Shown here: piece after piece, positions 31,514 to 39,450 of the stretch
Layout: each line of letters begins with the position of its first letter
Position numbering within the stretch: position 1 is the first letter of the stretch
Virus record (IMG/VR): IMGVR_UViG_3300005577_000016
Coordinates: 1 to 40,497 of that record
DNA: 40,497 nucleotides
Origin: a virus
Direction: 5' to 3' (one strand)
The notes under the pieces: model-generated
The model's database searches: none
What the model was told of the DNA's origin: nothing
The model's input: the letters and a program-made list of their open reading frames with translations, nothing else
Translations under genes and position numbers: made by a program

Positions 31514-32170
31514 ATGACTGTACTTAACGATCTTGTTGCCGCTACCCTCGATCCGGCTCGCGGCTATATGTGGCTAGGCGAAGCTGATTACGCGCCGCTC
31601 GTTGAAGCTGGCTACGCTGAAGTGAATGCTACTGTTCCGAATGCGCCGGTTGAGGGTCAGATTGCAACCCGCGCTACCCCATCCGGTGTTGCTGCCGTTC
31701 AGACTGCTCCTGTTTCGTCTGGCTTCGGTGCAGCTCCGGTTACGCAGCCGTCCGCACCTACCGAGAAAAAGCCGGTCTTTACGTTCGTCAGCGACTTTCA
31801 GCCGCCCGCACGTAAGCCGCGTGGTGCAGTTGCAGGTGCTGGCGCTTCGGAGAAGTATCCCTTCGGCGATTTGAAGGCTCCTACGCAGCGCGAAGACGGT
31901 TCGCTGGATTACACTGGCGCTGTTATCTTCGTTCCGTCCAATACGCATACCAAGGGCGATAAGAAGGGCCAGCTTCGCACTGCCGAAGAAATGGCATTCT
32001 CGCTTGTATCGGCCTGCTCCGCTGCGAACCGCCGTTACGCAACGGTTGTTGGTGAAGAGACCGGTAAGGATGGTAAGCAGCGCAAGAAGTACGAATATTC
32101 TCGTGACTTTAAGACTGCTCCGGGCGAGCAGAACGGTCAACCGGGTGCGTATATCTACCGCGCCAAGTAA
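31514..32170 (+). CDS. Hypothetical, probably abundant protein (218 aa)
   Basis: The N-terminal module (YMWLGEADYAPLVEAGYAEV) is followed by an Ala/Pro/Val linker and a basic C-terminal domain (KGDKKGQLRTAEEMAFSLVS and KQRKKYEYSRDFK). Codon use shifts to C/G-ending preferred codons compared with its neighbours, and the gene has a strong promoter and its own terminators, so it is probably made in large amounts. The basic C-terminal half may bind nucleic acid. The family is not certain. Confidence 0.6.
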   Translation: MTVLNDLVAATLDPARGYMWLGEADYAPLVEAGYAEVNATVPNAPVEGQIATRATPSGVAAVQTAPVSSGFGAAPVTQPSAPTEKKPVFTFVSDFQPPARKPRGAVAGAGASEKYPFGDLKAPTQREDGSLDYTGAVIFVPSNTHTKGDKKGQLRTAEEMAFSLVSACSAANRRYATVVGEETGKDGKQRKKYEYSRDFKTAPGEQNGQPGAYIYRAK

Positions 32171-32178
32171 TTTGTGAA

Positions 32179-32213
32179 GCGGCTTGGTTTTCCCCCACGC
32201 CCTCCCAAGCCGC
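32179..32213 (+). terminator. Hairpin after the 218-aa gene
   Basis: GCGGCTTGG (32179-32187) pairs perfectly with CCAAGCCGC (32205-32213). There is no T-tract after it, so it may be an RNA stability element or a partner of the terminator that follows. Confidence 0.5.
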
Positions 32214-32221
32214 CAACAAAG

Positions 32222-32254
32222 AAGGCCTGATACCCGCTCGTGTCAGGCCTTTTC
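32222..32254 (+). terminator. Rho-independent terminator at the early/late boundary
   Basis: AAGGCCTGA (32222-32230) pairs perfectly with TCAGGCCTT (32243-32251), with a T-tract (32250-32253). Together with the preceding hairpin it separates the early block from the late lysis-packaging block, and late transcription must start after it or read through. Confidence 0.82.
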
Positions 32255-32323
32255 TGCGTCTAGGGATTGCCCAAATCGCGCACGCACGGTATATCTGAAT
32301 TCCCATCAAATAAGGGTCTACTA

Positions 32324-32764
32324 ATGGTCCGTGTATTCAGCGCCAAATCTCTAAGCAATCTCAAGGATATCCATCCGTTGTTGCTCGAAATCGCAACCGC
32401 TGCGCTCCAAAGCAGTCCGCAGGATTTCAGCGTCATTTGTGGGAACCGCTCGCGCGCCGATCAAGAGAAAGCCTTCGCTGAGGGCCACTCCAAGGTGCAT
32501 TATGGCGACAGTGCCCACACTGCGCAATCGCCCGATGGCAAGCCCCGCGCTTGCGGAATTGACGTTCTTCCTTATCCATTTACAAATTACGATGATCCAA
32601 CAATGAGACCAGAATGGAAAGCTATTTTCCTTGCGTTTCAGGCTGAAGCAGAGAAGCGCGGCGTTAAGCTTCGTTGGGGCGGCGGAATTCCTGATAAGTC
32701 TTTCGCTTGGGATTTACCACATATTGAATTGCATCCGTGGCGTGATTACGCAAAGCGCCCATAA
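32324..32764 (+). CDS. Endolysin: M15 peptidase (L-Ala-D-Glu or D-Ala peptidase type) (146 aa)
   Basis: The catalytic zinc ligands can be seen: His65 in GDSAHTAQSP, Asp80 in ACGIDVLPYP, and His133 in WDLPHIELHPW, with LRWGG preceding it. This is the layout of peptidase_M15_4 endolysins such as that of T5. There is no signal peptide, so export depends on holin-like proteins encoded next. ATG 32324 is chosen for AAGGG and because the upstream extension is not part of the family. Confidence 0.83.
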   Translation: MVRVFSAKSLSNLKDIHPLLLEIATAALQSSPQDFSVICGNRSRADQEKAFAEGHSKVHYGDSAHTAQSPDGKPRACGIDVLPYPFTNYDDPTMRPEWKAIFLAFQAEAEKRGVKLRWGGGIPDKSFAWDLPHIELHPWRDYAKRP

Positions 32765-32776
32765 CAGGGGTTATTC

Positions 32777-33130
32777 ATGAAACATGCTATTACAATGCTG
32801 GCAATTGGGCTAGCTATTTCTTCCTGCACAACCACAAGCGATATTGATGCTGGCATCCAAAAAGCTCTTCCGCAAGTGTGCGCGGGTGCATCTGCTTCAT
32901 ACGCAATTGTCAAGCCATTTATCGATGCTGATAAGCTGAAACCGAAAACTGTTGTAGCGGTTAACGCGGCTCACGATAACCTTTTCGGGGTCGATGATGA
33001 TCCTCAATCACAAGCGCTAGCGTTGTGCAATAATACAAAGACAGCATCATTGACCACTGTTCTTATCGCGGCCTCTTCGGCTGCGTTGACTATTTCAACT
33101 GCCGTTAGCGAAGCTAAAAAGGCACAATAA
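32777..33130 (+). CDS. Phage lipoprotein, possible o-spanin-like (117 aa)
   Basis: The N-terminal signal (MKHAITMLAIGLAISSC) contains a lipobox with Cys17 as the acylated residue. The rest is a short Ala-rich domain with two Cys, ending in a hydrophobic helix. It is placed right after the endolysin, which suggests a role in outer-membrane disruption. It does not show a clear spanin partner arrangement, so the role is inferred. Confidence 0.6.
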   Translation: MKHAITMLAIGLAISSCTTTSDIDAGIQKALPQVCAGASASYAIVKPFIDADKLKPKTVVAVNAAHDNLFGVDDDPQSQALALCNNTKTASLTTVLIAASSAALTISTAVSEAKKAQ

Positions 33131-33141
33131 GGAATATTGAT

Positions 33142-33318
33142 ATGGGTGAATACTCTAAAGCTATTGCCGCCGCCGTTGGCGGTGCCGTCGCGGGCGGCGG
33201 AACTAGCGCCGTCGCTCTGCCCGATGGCTCGCCGTGGTACGCTTACGTCATCATGACCGCGATCACGACGCTTATTCCAGCGCTGTTGACTTATTTCGCT
33301 CCCAAGAACGCAGCGTAA
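33142..33318 (+). CDS. Small holin-like membrane protein (58 aa)
   Basis: There are two hydrophobic segments: an Ala/Gly-rich one at about 6-27 and YVIMTAITTLIPALLTYFA at about 34-53, with a charged end. The size and place after the endolysin match class II holins. A GGAAT ribosome site lies 7 bases before the ATG. Confidence 0.65.
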   Translation: MGEYSKAIAAAVGGAVAGGGTSAVALPDGSPWYAYVIMTAITTLIPALLTYFAPKNAA

Positions 33319-33334
33319 TTTAACGGATACATTT

Positions 33335-33649
33335 ATGGAAAAGATCGTAGCAGCGGGCGTTAAAGCCCAATCCGAAATCGATTATCATCTGACCAAGGCG
33401 TACAAGGCCGCTCTTCGGCTCGTAAAGGTCACAGAGGACGGCGTAGGGGCTGGCATGGTGCCGAAGGCCATCTCAGCCAAGCTCATCATTGCAGAAGCAC
33501 GTGAGCTGCCTGGATTGATCGCTGGAGCTGCCGCATCTGCCGCGAAGCTTCATGCGAAACAGACGATTATTTGTCAGGAAAACGGCGTCGATACGCCAAC
33601 ACCGGCCAATGTCGGCGGCGTCACTATCCAGGGTGGAGGCGGTCGCTAA
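33335..33649 (+). CDS. Hypothetical lysis-region protein (104 aa)
   Basis: MEKIVAAGVKAQSEIDYHLT followed by Ala-rich helices and a Gly-rich end. There is no clear transmembrane segment. Its stop overlaps the next start (TAATG). The role is unknown. Confidence 0.62.
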   Translation: MEKIVAAGVKAQSEIDYHLTKAYKAALRLVKVTEDGVGAGMVPKAISAKLIIAEARELPGLIAGAAASAAKLHAKQTIICQENGVDTPTPANVGGVTIQGGGGR

Positions 33650-34134
33650 TGAATGTGTTTGACGCAGCGCTACTATTGGGGTTTGTGTCTGTGTGGGCAC
33701 TTTCGGGCAATCTGCCACGCGCGCGGCTATGGCTTCTGTCAGGTGCTGCGTCTTACGCTCTATCCGCCGCGTGGTGGAAGCTCGGAATACCCCACCACCC
33801 GGCGTTTACGCTATTTTGTGATGCGAGCGTTTGCCTGTTAATTTATTTCTTGGGACTAGAAAATTGGGAGTTGAAAGTGTATAAAATCTTTCAATTCTCA
33901 GTTTTGGTGAGCCTAGTACGCATGCTTAACTTCGAAGCGTCTGCCGATCTTTATCCTATCTTGCTTGAAGGGTGTAATTGGGCCGTGTTGCTGCTTATTA
34001 CTTTCACCGCTCTGCTAAGTGGAGCTGCGCATGGAAATCGCGCTTTTCATCGCTGGATTGGCGGTTTTCATAGGTCTAGTGTTGCTTTACGAGAAGCTCG
34101 CGCAACGAAACCATTCCATCAAGTACCGCGATAA
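33649..34134 (+). CDS. Membrane protein (161 aa)
   Basis: It begins MNVFDAALLLGFVSVWALSG and has about four hydrophobic segments (about 4-22, 28-46, 50-68, 108-126). The C-terminal tail is basic (HRWIGGFHRSSVALREARAT). It lies in the lysis block and may be an extra holin or an inner membrane regulator of lysis. It overlaps the next small gene. Confidence 0.6.
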   Translation: MNVFDAALLLGFVSVWALSGNLPRARLWLLSGAASYALSAAWWKLGIPHHPAFTLFCDASVCLLIYFLGLENWELKVYKIFQFSVLVSLVRMLNFEASADLYPILLEGCNWAVLLLITFTALLSGAAHGNRAFHRWIGGFHRSSVALREARATKPFHQVPR

Positions 34135-34153
34135 TGGAGACAATAGCGGCTAA
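34031..34153 (+). CDS. Small one-TM protein nested in the next frame (40 aa)
   Basis: It encodes MEIALFIAGLAVFIGLVLLY followed by a basic tail. It overlaps the end of the 161-aa gene and the start of the 98-aa gene in another frame. GGAG lies six bases before the ATG. The arrangement resembles overlapping lysis genes and may give a holin partner or antiholin. Confidence 0.55.
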   Translation: MEIALFIAGLAVFIGLVLLYEKLAQRNHSIKYRDNGDNSG

Positions 34154-34430
34154 GGTGGCGGGCACATTGGCGGGTGCCTTTCTTGCTCTTGTTCTGATAC
34201 CGCCTCGCACAAAAGCTGGATTTTTCCGAAGACTAACAGCCGCTATCGTATCCGGCCCGGTATTCGGGCCGCTCATCCTCCGATATATGCAATGGGAAGG
34301 CATTGAAGAGAACATTATTGCTTCAACATGCTTAGCTGCATTGATTTCGTGGTGGGGCTTGGGGGTGCTGATTAACGGCGCTGTCAAGGTGATGGAAAAG
34401 TGGTTTGCAGTCCAATCTAAGGCCGATTGA
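34134..34430 (+). CDS. Membrane protein, holin-like (98 aa)
   Basis: It has hydrophobic segments at about 5-22 and 60-85 and basic clusters (PPRTKAGFFRR), with an N-out or N-in topology not decided. It may be a second holin. Its start overlaps the previous gene's TAA. A Gly/Ala-rich first segment (METIAAKVAGTLAGAFLALV) is typical of phage holins. Confidence 0.6.
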   Translation: METIAAKVAGTLAGAFLALVLIPPRTKAGFFRRLTAAIVSGPVFGPLILRYMQWEGIEENIIASTCLAALISWWGLGVLINGAVKVMEKWFAVQSKAD

Positions 34431-34478
34431 AGTTTAGCTCTTGCCCGATGTTCAATTGTTCCTTATCCTGTGGGCATT

Positions 34479-34943
34479 ATGGCATGGAACGAATATCAAT
34501 CTCCGGAAATGTATCCCCCTGATGTAGCGAAGCCGCTCAAGAGGCTTTTCGCACATACATGGGTGCGTTTCCCCGATAACCCTTATGCCGCAGCGCGGGA
34601 AATTGAACAGCATCCAGGCAAGGCGCATTGGATTGCAACGAATTGGGTTGAAGATGAAGACGTGTTACAAGAGCGATCTAAGCTTATTGCAGAGCGCGGC
34701 CCGATTGCAAAAGTGCCCACAAAAGAAGAATTCGCTGCTGAGATTTATCTGAAGGCAACGAAGATTAAAGACGGCACTAAAGAACAATTGCAGTATTACG
34801 AAACATTCGCAAAGATTATGAGTTATCTTGATACAAGCGTTAAGGTCAAAGGTGACGCTGAAAATCCAATTAAACATGAACATACTGCTAGATGGTTGAG
34901 CGACGATGAACTTGCACGTATCGCCACAAATGGCAGCAAATGA
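34479..34943 (+). CDS. Terminase small subunit (154 aa)
   Basis: A helical protein starting MAWNEYQSPEMYPPDVAKPL, lying directly before and overlapping the terminase large gene, which is the standard place for the DNA-recognition subunit. The ATG at 34479 is chosen; a GTG nine bases earlier is possible. No usual ribosome site precedes it: a copy of TGTGGGCA (34469-34476) stands in its place. Confidence 0.7.
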   Translation: MAWNEYQSPEMYPPDVAKPLKRLFAHTWVRFPDNPYAAAREIEQHPGKAHWIATNWVEDEDVLQERSKLIAERGPIAKVPTKEEFAAEIYLKATKIKDGTKEQLQYYETFAKIMSYLDTSVKVKGDAENPIKHEHTARWLSDDELARIATNGSK

Positions 34944-36462
34944 GTTGTTGCGCAGACGCGCAGCACGCTCTTCGCTTATCGGTTACGCAAAATATATTGA
35001 AGTTCCAGGCGCTCCAATCGATGAAACCGACGAAGACGCAGAAGACTTTTTGCCTGTTGAGACGACGCTTGCGGCGCATCATGAATTGATCCTTGCGGCG
35101 GCAGATCGTTGCATATCGAGACCGTACGGTCGTACAATGTTGTTTCTTCCGCCCGGTTCAGCCAAGAGCACTTACGGTTCTATTGTTGTGCCTAGTTACG
35201 CTATGGGCAAAAAACCTAACTACCGCGTTATCGCAGCTAGCTACGGTTCTGATCTTGCGCGCAAAATGGGCAGACGTACACGTTCGATTGTCAAGCAACG
35301 CGCGTATCAAACGTTGTTCAATACGTCGCTTGCGTCCGACAGTAGCGCCGCCGATGAATGGGCATTGACGAACGGTAGTGAATACATGTCAGGCGGTATT
35401 TTGTCCGGCATGACCGGCAACCGTGCGCATTTCCTCGTCATTGATGATCCGATCAAGGGTAGACAGCAAGCCGATAGCGAGCAGACACGCAAAACAACGT
35501 ACGACGCTTACGAAGACGACTTGAAGACGCGCCTTGTTCCAGGCGGTTCGATCATGCTTATTCAAACCCGCTGGCATGAGATGGACATTGCGGGGCAGAT
35601 ACTGCCGGAGAATTATAACGGCGAAAGCGGTGTTATTGCTTGTCGCGATGGTATGGATTGGGAAGTCATTTGTATTCCGGCTCGCGCCGAACGTCATGAT
35701 GATCCATTAGGGCGCAAAGTTGGTGAATACCTCTGGACAGAATGGTTTGATGCGAAGCATTGGGCACAATTTGAACGCAATCCGCGCACATGGGCGGCGC
35801 TTTACCAGCAGCGCCCCGCACCTGACGAAGGTGATTATTTCAAGCGCGAATGGATCAAGATTATTGATGAATTACCGCCACTCAAGACATTGAACGTTTA
35901 CGGCGGTTCGGATTACGCAGTTACGGCAGACGGCGGCGACTACACAGTTCATGCTGTTGTGGGTATTGGATACGACGATAAGCTCTATCTGCTTGATCTA
36001 TGGCGCAAGCAATCTGCGTCGGATGAGTGGATAGAGGCGTTCTGCGATCTAGTCATCAAGTGGAAGCCCATCGGATGGGCGGAAGAAACCGGGCAGATCA
36101 AGTCAGCTCTAGGACCACAAATCGACACCAGACAGCGCGCTAGGAAGGCGTATGTGCATCGGGAGGTGTTTCCCACAAGGGGAGGCAACAAAGCCGTCAG
36201 AGCGCAGTCTATACGCGGTCGCATGGCCCTGGACGGCCTCTATGTCGCGCGGTCGGCACCATTTCTTGCAGACTTCATTCGGGAATTGCTAACTTTCCCG
36301 GTCGGTGTTAATGATGACCAAGTAGACGCATTAGGTCTAATTGGTCAGCTCCTGAATAAGATGTTCGCTAAGACCGAACCGAAGCAGCCTGACCCGCAAA
36401 AGACAAACGATTATAAATATTCTGCTGCCACCGAAAATACTGGCGATTGGATGACATACTAA
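34906..36462 (+). CDS. Terminase large subunit (518 aa)
   Basis: The ATPase has Walker A LPPGSAKST (81-89, the form common in Terminase_6 enzymes) and Walker B VIDD (178-181). The C-terminal nuclease has GGSDYAVTADGGDYTVHAVV, an acidic WAEETGQIK and VNDDQVDAL. It pumps DNA into the head through the portal and cuts the concatemer, probably by headful cutting, in keeping with the circular map. The first ATG overlaps the small subunit by 38 bases; an ATG at 34930 is an alternative start. Confidence 0.9.
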   Translation: MNLHVSPQMAANELLRRRAARSSLIGYAKYIEVPGAPIDETDEDAEDFLPVETTLAAHHELILAAADRCISRPYGRTMLFLPPGSAKSTYGSIVVPSYAMGKKPNYRVIAASYGSDLARKMGRRTRSIVKQRAYQTLFNTSLASDSSAADEWALTNGSEYMSGGILSGMTGNRAHFLVIDDPIKGRQQADSEQTRKTTYDAYEDDLKTRLVPGGSIMLIQTRWHEMDIAGQILPENYNGESGVIACRDGMDWEVICIPARAERHDDPLGRKVGEYLWTEWFDAKHWAQFERNPRTWAALYQQRPAPDEGDYFKREWIKIIDELPPLKTLNVYGGSDYAVTADGGDYTVHAVVGIGYDDKLYLLDLWRKQSASDEWIEAFCDLVIKWKPIGWAEETGQIKSALGPQIDTRQRARKAYVHREVFPTRGGNKAVRAQSIRGRMALDGLYVARSAPFLADFIRELLTFPVGVNDDQVDALGLIGQLLNKMFAKTEPKQPDPQKTNDYKYSAATENTGDWMTY

Positions 36463-38477
36463 TGGCAAGCGAAGATAGCGATTACGTTGACCATAACAAG
36501 CGCAAGCGCGAATATCTTGGTTATCTCGATACGAAACAGAACGAAATCCTTGAACAGCAGACAGCGCGCCGGTACTACCATGGTTCGCAATATACTGCTG
36601 AACAAATTCGTGTGCTGAATAGGCGTCGTCAGCCTATTGTTACCTATAACAGAGTTGGCAGAAAAATCAACGCTGTTGTTGGATTGCTTGAACGAAATAA
36701 GCAAGACCCCAAAGGCTTTCCGCGAACACCACAACACGAAGAGGGCGCAGAAGTTGCGACTGCTGTGTTGCGTTATGTGTGCGACGAACAGCATTGGCAG
36801 GCTAAAGCTCTCACAGCGGGGTTGAACAGCTCCATTGATGGTATTGGCGGGGTAGAACTTACGCTTATTAGTGGCGACGTTGGTGATACTGAAATCGGTA
36901 TTGAGGAAGTTGATCCTAGCTCATTCTTCTATGATCCGCGTTCACTGAAATCTGATTTCTCTGATGCGCGTTACATGGGAACGGGTAAGTGGGCTGACGT
37001 GGATGCGACTATTGCGCTATTCCCCGATAAGAAAGAAGAAATTCTAAACTCTATCGATACCGGAGGCGAGCTTACGAGTTATCCCGACAGCGATAGACGC
37101 TGGTTTCGTGATGTTGGTGATCGCAGACAAGTGCGCGTTGTTGATCATTGGTATATGAAGGGTAACGATTGGTATTGGTGCATTTACACCGGCGCAACTA
37201 TTCTTGCTGAAGGTAAAACACCATTTCTTGACGAAAAGAAGCGCGATATTTGCAAGTACGTTATGTATTCTGCGAATATTGACCAAGACGGCGATAGATA
37301 CGGCTTTATCCGTAACATGAAATCATCTCAAGATGAAATCAATCAACGCCGTTCTAAGGGCTTGCATCAGCTTAATTCGCGCCGCATGATTATCCCGAAG
37401 GGTAGCGGTAACGATCTTGAAAGCGTTCGTACGGAAGCGGCTCGACCGGACGGCGTTATTGAGTTTGTGGGCGAAATTCCTCCCTCATTTGACGATGCTG
37501 CTAAAGCACAAGAGCTGCAAGGGCAACTAGCTTTCCTCGAAGACGCTAAAAACGAAATCGAGAATTACGGCTTTAATCCTGCTTTGATTGGTCAAGGCGT
37601 AGACCAGTTATCAGGTCGCGCTATTCAATTGCAACAACAAGCAGGTGTTGCGGAACTCGGTCCATACCTTGTTAATAATAAGAATTGGAAGCTTCGCGTT
37701 TATCGCGCTATTTGGTGTGCTGTTCAAGAACATTGGACAGGTGAACGCTGGGTGCGCGTTACGGATAATGACGGACTTGCACAGTTCTTTGCGGTTAACC
37801 AGTTGCAACTAGACCCCGCTACGATGCAAATGGTTATGACAAATCAACTTGGTGCGCTTGATGTTGATATTATTCTTGATGAAGGTCCGGACGTCATCAA
37901 TATGCAGCAAGATGCTTACGATACGATATCCATCATGGCGCAAAAGGGCCAGCAAGTACCGCCGCAACTCGTTATCGAGCTATCGCCCTTGGCAGGTAGC
38001 GTCAAGAAAAAGGCGCTTGACATCATCGAGCAAGCACAGCAACAGGCAGCGCAGCCGAACCCGGTTGCTATCGCTGGGGCACAAGCGGAATTGGAGAAGA
38101 CCCGGAGCGAGACGGCGAAAAACATGGCTTCGGCGCAAAAGCTCCTAGCCGACGCCGGTCAAGCTGGAAATAATACTGGCGAAACCGGTCCATCAGAGAT
38201 TGACATCGCCACGGCTCTAGCTGATATTCGCGCTAAGAATGCTTCGGCAGAGAAGACTAAGGCAGATACGCTCGTATCGATCGCAACAGCGGACCAAATA
38301 CGAACAACCACAGGTCTTGCCCCTGTAGAGATGTCTTATCAGATGGCCGAAGATCAGCTTAACCGCAAAGAGCGGCTAGTTATTCATCAAGATACGATGG
38401 CTAATAATGCTGTCTCTCATGCGCTTAAAGCAAAACAATTAAGTGACGCCAACTCAAGGGCGAATACGCAGAAATAG
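36462..38477 (+). CDS. Portal protein, P22-type (671 aa)
   Basis: The N-terminal half follows P22 gp1-like portals: RRYYHGSQYTAEQIRVLNRR, YNRVGRKINAVVGLLERNK, VDPSSFFYDPRSLKSDFSDA and QRRSKGLHQLNSRRMII. The C-terminus is helical and Gln/Ala-rich, a possible barrel-like extension. Start and terminase stop overlap (TAATG). It forms the dodecameric ring through which DNA moves. Confidence 0.9.
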   Translation: MASEDSDYVDHNKRKREYLGYLDTKQNEILEQQTARRYYHGSQYTAEQIRVLNRRRQPIVTYNRVGRKINAVVGLLERNKQDPKGFPRTPQHEEGAEVATAVLRYVCDEQHWQAKALTAGLNSSIDGIGGVELTLISGDVGDTEIGIEEVDPSSFFYDPRSLKSDFSDARYMGTGKWADVDATIALFPDKKEEILNSIDTGGELTSYPDSDRRWFRDVGDRRQVRVVDHWYMKGNDWYWCIYTGATILAEGKTPFLDEKKRDICKYVMYSANIDQDGDRYGFIRNMKSSQDEINQRRSKGLHQLNSRRMIIPKGSGNDLESVRTEAARPDGVIEFVGEIPPSFDDAAKAQELQGQLAFLEDAKNEIENYGFNPALIGQGVDQLSGRAIQLQQQAGVAELGPYLVNNKNWKLRVYRAIWCAVQEHWTGERWVRVTDNDGLAQFFAVNQLQLDPATMQMVMTNQLGALDVDIILDEGPDVINMQQDAYDTISIMAQKGQQVPPQLVIELSPLAGSVKKKALDIIEQAQQQAAQPNPVAIAGAQAELEKTRSETAKNMASAQKLLADAGQAGNNTGETGPSEIDIATALADIRAKNASAEKTKADTLVSIATADQIRTTTGLAPVEMSYQMAEDQLNRKERLVIHQDTMANNAVSHALKAKQLSDANSRANTQK

Positions 38478-38531
38478 AGACGCCATCTTTAAGGGCGATT
38501 ATTGTCAGTGCCGCCAACTATAAGGGCGAAT
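38445..38531 (+). repeat. Three imperfect repeats with CGCC...GGCG stems between portal and scaffold
   Basis: Units of about 21-22 bases recur at 38445-38465, 38479-38500 and 38511-38531: CGCCAACT-CAAGGGCGAAT, CGCCATCTTTAAGGGCGATT and CGCCAACTATAAGGGCGAAT. Each can form a small CGCC/GGCG hairpin. The first lies in the end of the portal gene, the others in the gap. Confidence 0.7.
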
Positions 38532-38542
38532 GAGGAAATAAA

Positions 38543-39418
38543 ATGGCCGATATTGCAGAAGACATGAATTTGTTTGACAACATTATTTCAGGTGACAAGA
38601 ACGCTCCTATTGAGCCTACGGTTACTGAAGTAACGCAGCCACAAGAACCGGTTCGTGATGATAAAGGTAAGTTTGCAAAAGCAGATGAGCCCACAACTGA
38701 AGCGCCGGTAGATTCGACAACGCAGCAGCCAAATGCAGAACCTGAACGGGTACCTGTTGCGGCTGTGCAAGATGAACGCAGGAAGCGACAGGAAGCGGAA
38801 CGCCGCGCCCAGGCTCTTGAGGAACAGCTTGCAACGTTGACGAAGACGACGAACGTACAACAGCCTGTAGTACAAACGCCGCAGCAACAGTCTCAGCCCG
38901 TTACGATTTGGGATGATCCGGATGCTTGGCAACATCAGCAGCTTGCGCCTATTCAGTCTTCCGTAGCTGAAGTGCGCGAAATGATGATGGAAATGCAGGC
39001 AATGCAGCGCCACGGCGCTGATGTCTTGGGGGCTGCAAAAGAAGCAGCGCAAGCATTGGCAGGAAAGCCGGAAGGTGTTGCGCTCTATCAAGAGATAATG
39101 TCTCGTGGTGGAAATCCGTTCGATAGTCTTGTGGCTTGGCATAAGCAACAGCAGGTACTTGCGCGTGTAGGGCCAGACCCTGAAGCGTTTATAGCTGCTG
39201 AACGCGAAAAGATGTTGACAGACCCGGCATTCCTTGCACAAGCGCTGGAACGGGCAAAAGCAAGTGCAGCGTCTAATGTAAATACTCGGTCGAGCGCCCC
39301 GCGTGTAAGCCTACCGTCACTTTCGAATATCCCCGCAACAGGTGGTGGAAACGCCACAGCGGAGCCAGCAAGCGACGAGGCTTTATTTAATTCAATCGCA
39401 TCAGCCCGACGAAAATAA
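38543..39418 (+). CDS. Scaffolding protein (291 aa)
   Basis: This Gln/Glu/Ala-rich, mostly helical protein has an acidic N-terminus and the central coiled coil (AVQDERRKRQEAERRAQALE and EVREMMMEMQAMQRHG). It lies between portal and capsid, the usual place for a scaffold. It has GAGGAAATAAA before the ATG. Its C-terminus (SDEALFNSIASARRK) is the end that commonly binds the capsid. Confidence 0.8.
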   Translation: MADIAEDMNLFDNIISGDKNAPIEPTVTEVTQPQEPVRDDKGKFAKADEPTTEAPVDSTTQQPNAEPERVPVAAVQDERRKRQEAERRAQALEEQLATLTKTTNVQQPVVQTPQQQSQPVTIWDDPDAWQHQQLAPIQSSVAEVREMMMEMQAMQRHGADVLGAAKEAAQALAGKPEGVALYQEIMSRGGNPFDSLVAWHKQQQVLARVGPDPEAFIAAEREKMLTDPAFLAQALERAKASAASNVNTRSSAPRVSLPSLSNIPATGGGNATAEPASDEALFNSIASARRK

Positions 39419-39422
39419 TCAT

Positions 39423-39437
39423 CGGGCTAATAACCCG
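39423..39437 (+). other. Short hairpin before the capsid ribosome site
   Basis: CGGG (39423-39426) can pair with CCCG (39434-39437) in the short gap before the capsid gene. It lacks a T-tract, so any role is in translation or RNA stability. It may be chance. Confidence 0.3.
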
Positions 39438-39450
39438 GAGACCTAAGTAA

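Noticed and set aside
38588-39241. 217-codon open frame on the minus strand
   Set aside because: It is opposite the scaffold gene, rich in Arg, Leu and Cys, with no start signal.
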